From CAYLSV01 sp964386435 (GTDB lineage: Bacteria; Planctomycetota; Phycisphaerae; Tepidisphaerales; Tepidisphaeraceae), in contig CAYLSV010000008.1 in NCBI GenBank assembly GCA_964386435.1, forward strand, positions 1 through 64,000: a DNA stretch of 64,000 bases, in the 5' to 3' direction. Shown here one piece after another: positions 58,328-64,000 of this stretch. The translations under genes and the position numbers were made by a program. Positions within the stretch are counted from its first letter, which is position 1. Each line of letters opens with the position of its first letter. The notes beneath the pieces are model-generated. The model had not been told where the DNA came from. It worked only from the letters and a program-made list of their open reading frames with translations, and did not search any database.

Positions 58328-59599
58328 GTGTTCCGAGCCGTCCAGCCTGAGGCGCCGCCGGTGCGGTGGGGGTTGTGGCTGCTGCTGCTGGCGGCGGTGG
58401 TCGTGCGCGTGCCGTTCGTGCTGACGGCGAGCGACGATCTGTCGGCGCTGCCGGATCAGGCGGAGTACGTGGCGCTGGCCGACTCGCTGCTCGGCGGCGA
58501 GGGGTTGCGCTTTGTCGATTCGCGTTTTGCCGACGAGGTGCGGAGTTATCGGATGCCGGGCTACCCGCTGCTGGTGGCGCTGTGCGGCGGCAGCGTGGAG
58601 GTGGTGCGGTGGGTGCAAATGCTGATCGACGCATCGACGGTGACGGCCATCGTGCTGCTCGGGCGGCAACTGGGGCTGGGGCGGTTCGCCCTCGTCGGCG
58701 GCGGGTTCGTGGCGTTCTCGCCGTTTTTGGCGTACTTCACCGGGCTGGTGCTAACCGAGACGCTGTTCACCGCCCTGCTGGCGTGGGGCGTTGCGCTCTT
58801 GGCCGGCGTGGGCGCAACGCGGCGGGTGATGTGGTGGCTCGGGCTGTTCCTGCTGATCGCCGCGATCTTCGTCAAGCCGTCGGCCATCGTGCTGCCGACG
58901 CTGTTGGGCGGGTTCTCGGTGCTGCTGCACCAGCGGCACCCGTTCACTGCCGCCCGCCGCTGGCCGCTGCCGCCGCTGGCGACTTGTGCGCTGCTCACCG
59001 TGATCGCCCTCCTGCCGTGGGCGGTGCGGAACAAGCTGGTCGTCGATGCGTGGATCTGGACGACGACCAACGGCGGCGTGACACTTTACGACGGCCTCAA
59101 CGGCGACGCCGACGGGTCGAGCGATCAGACGGTGCTGAACATGCTGCCCCAACTCCGCCGGATGACCGAGGTGCAGCGGGCAGCGTACCTGAAGGACCGG
59201 GCGTTCGACTTTGCCGAGCAGCACCCGTGGCGGGTCGCGGAGCTGGCCATCGAGAAGCTGCGGCGGACGTGGTCGCCCGTGCCGCTGGACGAGGCGAACC
59301 AAAGCGTGCCGCGCATCGTCGCCGGGTTGCTCTATTCCGTCCCGCTGTGGGGCTTGGCGATCGTCGGCATCGCGGGCGGCAAGCTGCGGCGGCGGGAGGT
59401 GGTTTTTCTGCTACTGCCGGCCCTTTATTTCACGCTCGGCCACGCACTGACGGTGGGCAGTTTGCGGTACCGCGTGCCAATCGAACCGTTATTGAGTGTG
59501 CTGGCGGCGGCGGGGGTGGCGGCTTTGTGGGAGCTTTGGCGGCCGCGTGCCGATAAACTGATTTCTGACGCCGATGTGGAGCGGATTGACCGGCCGTGA
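58328..59599 (+). CDS. GT-C-type membrane glycosyltransferase (ArnT/PMT-like)
   Basis: A 423-residue polytopic protein, GTG start. GLWLLLLAAVVVRVPFVLTA begins helix 1. DQAEYVALADSLLGGEGLRF holds the periplasmic acidic loop, and SYRMPGYPLLVALCGGS is the typical RxPGYP motif of polyprenyl-linked sugar transferases. About nine further helices; C-terminal LGHALTVGSLRYRVPIEPLL is characteristic of the family. Sugar and acceptor unknown. Seven bases upstream of the AsmA-like gene, suggesting one operon. Confidence 0.88.
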   Translation: MFRAVQPEAPPVRWGLWLLLLAAVVVRVPFVLTASDDLSALPDQAEYVALADSLLGGEGLRFVDSRFADEVRSYRMPGYPLLVALCGGSVEVVRWVQMLIDASTVTAIVLLGRQLGLGRFALVGGGFVAFSPFLAYFTGLVLTETLFTALLAWGVALLAGVGATRRVMWWLGLFLLIAAIFVKPSAIVLPTLLGGFSVLLHQRHPFTAARRWPLPPLATCALLTVIALLPWAVRNKLVVDAWIWTTTNGGVTLYDGLNGDADGSSDQTVLNMLPQLRRMTEVQRAAYLKDRAFDFAEQHPWRVAELAIEKLRRTWSPVPLDEANQSVPRIVAGLLYSVPLWGLAIVGIAGGKLRRREVVFLLLPALYFTLGHALTVGSLRYRVPIEPLLSVLAAAGVAALWELWRPRADKLISDADVERIDRP

Positions 59600-59606
59600 G
59601 CGGGTG

Positions 59607-62600
59607 ATGGCCGAAACGTGGCGGCCGGGGGCTCAGGTGCGTCCACGCCGACTGCGCCGCCGACGCCTGCTCGCCGCCGCCGCGGCCGTGGGGCTCATCG
59701 GCATCCTGGGCGGCTACCGACACGTCACCCACCCCGAGTGGCTGCGGCAGCAAACCGAGTCGTTCCTCGGCGATCGGCTCGGCGGCGAGGTGACCATCGG
59801 CCAGGCATCGTTCGGCCTCTTCGACGGCTTATCGCTCACCGACGTGCAGCTCATCCCGCCGGAGCACGACGCCCCGCTGCTCGCCGCCCGGCAGGTTCGC
59901 GTCGGGTTGGAACTCAACGACGCGCCCGGCAGTTGGAAGAACCTCATCCGCCTCGGCACGCTCACCGCAATCGACCCGCAGCTGAACATCGTCGAAACTG
60001 ACGCCGGCTCGTGGAATCTGCTGGCCCTGCGGCCCCCCGCCGGCGACGAATCGGCCGGGCCGGCGATGCTGCCGCCGGATCTGCCGCGGGTGATTCTGCG
60101 CAACGGTAGCCTGAGCTACGAGCGGCCCGGCGGCATGACCGGTTCGTTCGACGTCGAGGCCCAACTGCTGCCCGCCGCCGACGGCACGTACACCGTGCAG
60201 CTCCAAAGCCGCGGCCGCCGCGGCGGCGAAGGGCCGCGGGCGACCGGGCTCATCGACCCGATCGGCGGCACGGTGACGGTGCAGGTCGCCGGGTTGGCGC
60301 TGGGCGACGACGACGTGCTCGACATCCTGCCCGGCCAGGTACGGCGATGGTGGGAGCGGCTGAACATCGACGGCGAGCTCGACGTGCCGGAAATCGTGTG
60401 GCAACCGGCCGACGATTCGTGGGAGGTGGCCGTGGCGTTGCAGGACGCGTCGCTGCGCGTGCCGCCGGACGTGTGGCAGAGCCCGGCTCAAACCGAGCGG
60501 CGGGCGGCGCTGGCGACGCTCGTCGCCCTGCTCGTGCNNNNNNNNNNCGTCGAGCAGTCGGCGCTGCCCGAAGCGTGGCGCGGGCAGATGCTGCGGTACC
60601 TGCGGCCCGACCCGCTGACGCTCGAGCGGGTCCGCGGCATGGTCCGTCTGCGGCCGGGCGGCGTGACGATCTCGAACCTGATCGGCGAACTCGAGGGCTC
60701 GCCGCTGCGGATCGACGGCATTATCGACGGCTACGGCCCGGCGGTGCCGCTGGACATCCGGCTGCGGACGCCACGCGGCCAGGCGTTCGTTTTGCCCGAA
60801 GAACCGGCATATTTGCCGGGTTTGCCGGATCAGGTGCGCGACGTGTGGCGGCGGTTTCGACCCTCAGGCCGGGCGCGGCTGGACGTGAGCCTCAAGCGCG
60901 ACGAGCCCGGCGGGCGGCCGGTCGTCGAGGGCGAGCTGGCCGTGCTCGACGGCAACTTCCGGCTCGACCGATTGCCCTACCCGATCACCCGCGCCACCGG
61001 CACCATCGCCATTGACCGCGACGAGGCGGCCGATCAGGACCGCGTGACGCTCTACGGCCTGCGCGGCGTCGGGCCAACCGGGTCGGTGAACGCCGACGCC
61101 GTCGTGCAGGTCGACGGCACCATCCAGCCGCTGGACAACAAGGCCGGTTTCGCCCTGCAAATCCGGGCGTCCGACGTCTCGCTCGACGACGCGCTCATCG
61201 CCGCCCTGCCGGGGCCGGTGCGGCAGATTGTGGCGACGTTCGATGGCAGCGGCACGTTCGCCGACGTGCGGGCGCGGGGCGACGTGACCGTCGACGTCAG
61301 CCGACCCGAGGGGCGGGACAAGCGGTGGTCGATCTCGACGCGGCTCGACCTCGCCGACGGGGCCGGGCGGTTCGACGGGTTCCCGTACCCGGTCGACAAC
61401 CTGCGGGGCGTCGTGGAGGTCGGGCAGGACGTGGCGTTCATCCGCGATCTCACGTTCGGCGACGGCGAGGCGCGCGGCAAGCTCGGCGGCCGGGTGGAGT
61501 GGGGCAACGACCAGCCGGTGCGGCCGACTTTGACGATTTCTGCGGAGAATGTGCCGATCGACGAGGAGTTGATCGCGGCGTTGCCACTCGAGGCGCGGGC
61601 GGCGCTGGGGCGGTTACGGCCGGGCGGGCTGGTGGACGTGGCGGGCGAGGTGCGGCCGGGCGAGACGTCGGCGCAGCCGAGCTTCGACTTCAGGGTGAAG
61701 GCGAAGCAGGCGACGCTGCGGCCGCTTGGCGGCGAGCTGGCGCTGGAGAATGCGGCGGCCGAATTCCGCGTGACCCCGGCGTTGCTGACGATCGAGAACG
61801 CCGGCGGCGACATCGTCGGCGGCGGCTCGGCCACGGCAACGGGCACGCTGACGCTGGGCGACGAGCCGCGGCTGGCGTTGGACGTGACGGCGAGCGAAGT
61901 CGCATTTTCCCCGGAACTTCGGGACGATTTGCCGGAGAACGCACGGGCGGCGTGGGACTGGCTGGCGATCGAAGGGGCGGCCGACGTGGCGCTAAATTAC
62001 GACGGCGGGCTGGCGTTCATCGAGGGTGAGCTGCCGCGCGGGGCGGCGTTCGAGGCGACGATCGAGCCGCGCGGGGCGCGGGTGCGGCCGTCGGGCGTGC
62101 CTTACGAAGTGGGCGAATTGTCCGGGAAAATCCGCGTCACGCCGGAGCGGGTGTTTTTGGAGGACGTCGTTGGGCGACACGCAAACGGCGCCCGCGTGAC
62201 GGTCAGCGGCAATGGCAAACCGATCACCACGGACCAGCGCGGCCCGGCCACGCTGTGGTCGCTGGCGGCGACGCTGACGGACGCGCCGGTTGATGACGAT
62301 CTGCGGACCGCCCTGCCGGCGGCGGTGCGGGAGCTGGTGACGCAGCTGGAACTGGGCGGCGTGGTGTCGCTGGAGCTGCCGACGCTGGACGTGCTGCTGC
62401 TGGCGGACGGCTCGCCGCCGGACGTGAACTTTGACGCGCGGCTGCGAGGCGAGGCGTTGGGGTTGAGCGTGGGCGTGCCGGTGACGGAGGCGACGGCGGC
62501 GCTGTCGGTGGCGGGCAGCGTGCGGAACGAGGTGGTGACAACGCTCGGCGGCGATATATCGGCAAAAACCCTGCAAATGGCCGGCCGGCCGGTGGCGGAT

Positions 62601-63284
62601 GTGGCGGCGACGTTTAAGCGGGAGGCGGGCGTGTTGGAGTTCAACGAGTTGCAGGCGACGTTCGCCGGGGGCGGGCTGTCGGGGTCGGCGGAGCTGACGC
62701 TGCCCGAGGCGGGGCCGCGGGCGTACGCGTTGGATTTAACGTTGCGGGAGGCCGACGCGCGGCTCTTGGTGCCGACGCCACCGGGGGGCGAGCCGGTGAC
62801 GGCGGCGGTGACGGCCACGTTGTTCGCCGAGGGCCGGGTTGGCGAGGCGTCGTCGCGGCGCGGCAGGGGCGACGTGCGGATCGAGGGTGTGGGCGGCGGG
62901 ACGATGGTGCGGTTGCCGCTGGTGATGGGCGTGTTGCAGGTGGTGAGCCTCGCGCTGCCGAAGGAGGGCGGGTTCACCTCGGCGACGGCGAGCTATGCGC
63001 TGGATGACCAGACGCTGCTCATCGAGAACGTCGACATCTCCGGCGGCGACATCGCCCTGCGCGGCGGCGGTCGGCTCGACTTCGCCACCGGCAACGTGAA
63101 CCTGAACCTTCAGGCGGAGAACCCGGGCCTGAAAAACGTCCCGATCTTCGGCGACTTATTGGCCGCGGCCCGCAACGAGATGGTCAACATCCGCGTCCGC
63201 GGGACGATCGACAACCCGGAGGTGAGCAACACCCCGCTGGCGACGTTCACGACGACGGTGGACGAGGTGCTGCGGGGGGAGTGA
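59607..63284 (+). CDS. AsmA/YhdP-like large envelope protein
   Basis: A 1225-residue protein (including 10 Ns) anchored by one N-terminal helix (LLAAAAAVGLIGILGGYRHV). Repeated DUF3971/AsmA-like units follow (GGEVTIGQASFGLFDGLSLT, ARGDVTVDVSRPEGRDKRWS, ALGRLRPGGLVDVAGEVRPG), and the C-terminus carries the AsmA_2 pattern (GVLQVVSLALPKEGGFTSAT, ENPGLKNVPIFGDLLAAARN). Such proteins bridge membranes and are implicated in phospholipid transport to the outer membrane. ATG 59607. Frame holds across the 10-N gap. Confidence 0.9.
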   Translation: MAETWRPGAQVRPRRLRRRRLLAAAAAVGLIGILGGYRHVTHPEWLRQQTESFLGDRLGGEVTIGQASFGLFDGLSLTDVQLIPPEHDAPLLAARQVRVGLELNDAPGSWKNLIRLGTLTAIDPQLNIVETDAGSWNLLALRPPAGDESAGPAMLPPDLPRVILRNGSLSYERPGGMTGSFDVEAQLLPAADGTYTVQLQSRGRRGGEGPRATGLIDPIGGTVTVQVAGLALGDDDVLDILPGQVRRWWERLNIDGELDVPEIVWQPADDSWEVAVALQDASLRVPPDVWQSPAQTERRAALATLVALLVXXXXVEQSALPEAWRGQMLRYLRPDPLTLERVRGMVRLRPGGVTISNLIGELEGSPLRIDGIIDGYGPAVPLDIRLRTPRGQAFVLPEEPAYLPGLPDQVRDVWRRFRPSGRARLDVSLKRDEPGGRPVVEGELAVLDGNFRLDRLPYPITRATGTIAIDRDEAADQDRVTLYGLRGVGPTGSVNADAVVQVDGTIQPLDNKAGFALQIRASDVSLDDALIAALPGPVRQIVATFDGSGTFADVRARGDVTVDVSRPEGRDKRWSISTRLDLADGAGRFDGFPYPVDNLRGVVEVGQDVAFIRDLTFGDGEARGKLGGRVEWGNDQPVRPTLTISAENVPIDEELIAALPLEARAALGRLRPGGLVDVAGEVRPGETSAQPSFDFRVKAKQATLRPLGGELALENAAAEFRVTPALLTIENAGGDIVGGGSATATGTLTLGDEPRLALDVTASEVAFSPELRDDLPENARAAWDWLAIEGAADVALNYDGGLAFIEGELPRGAAFEATIEPRGARVRPSGVPYEVGELSGKIRVTPERVFLEDVVGRHANGARVTVSGNGKPITTDQRGPATLWSLAATLTDAPVDDDLRTALPAAVRELVTQLELGGVVSLELPTLDVLLLADGSPPDVNFDARLRGEALGLSVGVPVTEATAALSVAGSVRNEVVTTLGGDISAKTLQMAGRPVADVAATFKREAGVLEFNELQATFAGGGLSGSAELTLPEAGPRAYALDLTLREADARLLVPTPPGGEPVTAAVTATLFAEGRVGEASSRRGRGDVRIEGVGGGTMVRLPLVMGVLQVVSLALPKEGGFTSATASYALDDQTLLIENVDISGGDIALRGGGRLDFATGNVNLNLQAENPGLKNVPIFGDLLAAARNEMVNIRVRGTIDNPEVSNTPLATFTTTVDEVLRGE
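60538..60547. other. Assembly gap (10 N) inside the AsmA-like gene
   Basis: Ten Ns after ALATLVALLV. The frame is unchanged on both sides if the gap is read as 10 bases, though the size may be nominal. Confidence 0.9.
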
Positions 63285-63612
63285 GGGGAAGTGTGACTTG
63301 GTGAAGTATGACGTGGGGAAGTGTGACTTGGTGAAGTGTGACGTGTTGATTTGCCGGACACGCCTTGCAGCCTCTTCCGGCAATCCAACACGTCATACTT
63401 CACCACGTCATACTTCCACCACCTCGGCGGCACGTTTTTCGGCGGCGGTGGACGAGGTGCTGCGGGGGAGTAGGGAGAAGTTCGAGTTGGTGAAGTATGA
63501 CGTGTTGATTTGCCGGATAGGTTCCGCAGCGTATTCGGCAAATCAACACGTCACACTTCACCACGTCACACTTCCACTGCGGCCTCGGCGGCGCGCTTTT
63601 CCGCGGCGGTGG
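63250..63612. repeat. Tandem duplication of the AsmA-uvsE convergent intergenic region
   Basis: Two copies, about 195 and 165 bases. Each consists of a piece of the AsmA 3' end (GGTGGACGAGGTGCTGCGGG), a long GAAGTGTGAC/GTCACACTTC hairpin with a TTGATTTGCCGGA arm, and a piece of the uvsE 3' end (CCTCGGCGGC-CG-TTTTTC-GGCGGCGGTGG). Copy 1 runs 63250-63449 and copy 2 63444-63612. The join falls in GGCGGTGG, shared by both gene ends. Copy 1 also has an internal repeat of GGGGAAGTGTGACTTGGTGA. Confidence 0.85.
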
Positions 63613-64000
63613 GTTTGCGGAGGGGGAAGTCGTCGGCGGGACCGGTGGCTTGGGGCCACTCGTTTCGCAGGGCGGCGATGGCTTGTTCCTTGCCGCGGGC
63701 CTCGACCTCGAGCCACGGGATGTGGCGGTAGGCGGGGGGCATCATGGTGATGAACTGGCTGTGGTAGCGGTCGCGGAACGCGGCGTCGCCGTTGGAGACG
63801 TGGTAGAGGGCCATGTCCGGGTGGGGCCACGTCTCGGCGGCAAGGCGGGTGTATTCGGTGACCGACTCGTGGGCGTAATCGTCGAGTTCTTCCTTGATCA
63901 CGTGATGGTGGCAGTCGAAGACCATGGGCACCTTCGCCCGTTGGCAGACGTCGAGGATGTCGGCGGCCGAGTAGCTGTACTCGTCGTTCTCCAGCGTCAG
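63566..64000 (-). CDS. uvsE: UV damage endonuclease (partial, start beyond window)
   Basis: The C-terminal 144 residues of a UvdE/UvsE-type TIM-barrel endonuclease, which nicks DNA 5' of UV photoproducts. LTLENDEYSYSAADILDVCQ, then VPMVFDCHHHVIKEELDDYA with metal-binding Glu, Asp and His residues, and MALYHVSNGDAAFRDRYHSQ. The C-terminal tail is Lys/Arg/Ala-rich. The 5' end lies beyond position 64000. Its 3' end borders the tandem-duplicated spacer, part of which is a copy of this gene's end. Confidence 0.9.
   Translation of the reverse strand: MTLENDEYSYSAADILDVCQRAKVPMVFDCHHHVIKEELDDYAHESVTEYTRLAAETWPHPDMALYHVSNGDAAFRDRYHSQFITMMPPAYRHIPWLEVEARGKEQAIAALRNEWPQATGPADDFPLRKPTAAEKRAAEAAVEV

Overview
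The window is about 64 kb of high-GC, gene-dense bacterial chromosome. It looks like a scaffolded draft or metagenome assembly, because it carries four runs of N. The best guess is Planctomycetota, probably class Phycisphaerae. The reasons are a giant secreted protein with a planctomycete-style N-terminal LEQRRLLT motif, a periplasmic-binding/OmpA fusion next to a von Willebrand A protein, many large secreted proteins of unknown function, and an unusually rich set of intergenic palindromes. No rRNA or tRNA gene was seen, so the lineage is an inference.

Layout. 1-6.4 kb: a 2042-residue extracellular beta-rich protein. 6.5-8.5 kb: gatC-gatA of the tRNA amidotransferase. 9.6-11.8 kb: a SufS-SufE fusion translationally coupled to SufT (Fe-S assembly). 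11.9-14.6 kb: KDPG aldolase (interrupted by a gap), an FCY1-like cytosine deaminase and GAPDH. 16.2-17.6 kb: two tandem PIN-toxin/DUF104-like antitoxin modules. 17.6-20.1 kb: GH57 glucan branching enzyme, then a REP-associated Y1 transposase (RAYT) flanked by palindromes. 20.1-25.2 kb: PcrA/UvrD helicase, DUF488, ComF and a class I aminotransferase. 26.3-29.5 kb: two LptF/LptG-type permeases. 29.8-36.7 kb: a solute-binding protein, the alpha-E and circularly permuted ATP-grasp pair, endonuclease IV, a low-GC cysteine-rich small gene and purA. 36.7-41.3 kb: a Sel1-repeat protein and an arsR-arsM arsenic module. 41.3-49.2 kb: vWA and PBP-OmpA proteins, an unknown 527-residue protein, an acetolactate-decarboxylase-like secreted protein, a receiver/GAF-like protein and a Fur-like regulator. 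49.5-54.3 kb: lipoprotein, CdsA, an alginate-lyase-like protein and a two-gene sodium:solute symporter. 54.4-58.3 kb: an operon of secreted protein, histidine kinase, response regulator and receiver-GGDEF protein. 58.3-64 kb: a GT-C glycosyltransferase, an AsmA-like giant and the 3' part of uvsE.

The most unusual layer is non-coding. I count 20 copies at 12 loci of a palindrome with constant outer arms (GTAGCTGCG / CGCAG) and at least seven interchangeable inner stems that stay self-complementary. Most sit in head-to-head pairs between genes. One RAYT gene lies among them and takes its stop codon from one copy. A second family of CCCCGCC/GGCGGGG hairpins resembles terminators. Further sets of long, AT-richer hairpins built from short words (CTTTGT, GTTGGT, GAAGTGTGAC) mark other intergenic spaces. 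One of these, with both flanking gene ends, has been tandemly duplicated near 63.3-63.6 kb. Two of the four assembly gaps are flanked by inverted repeats.
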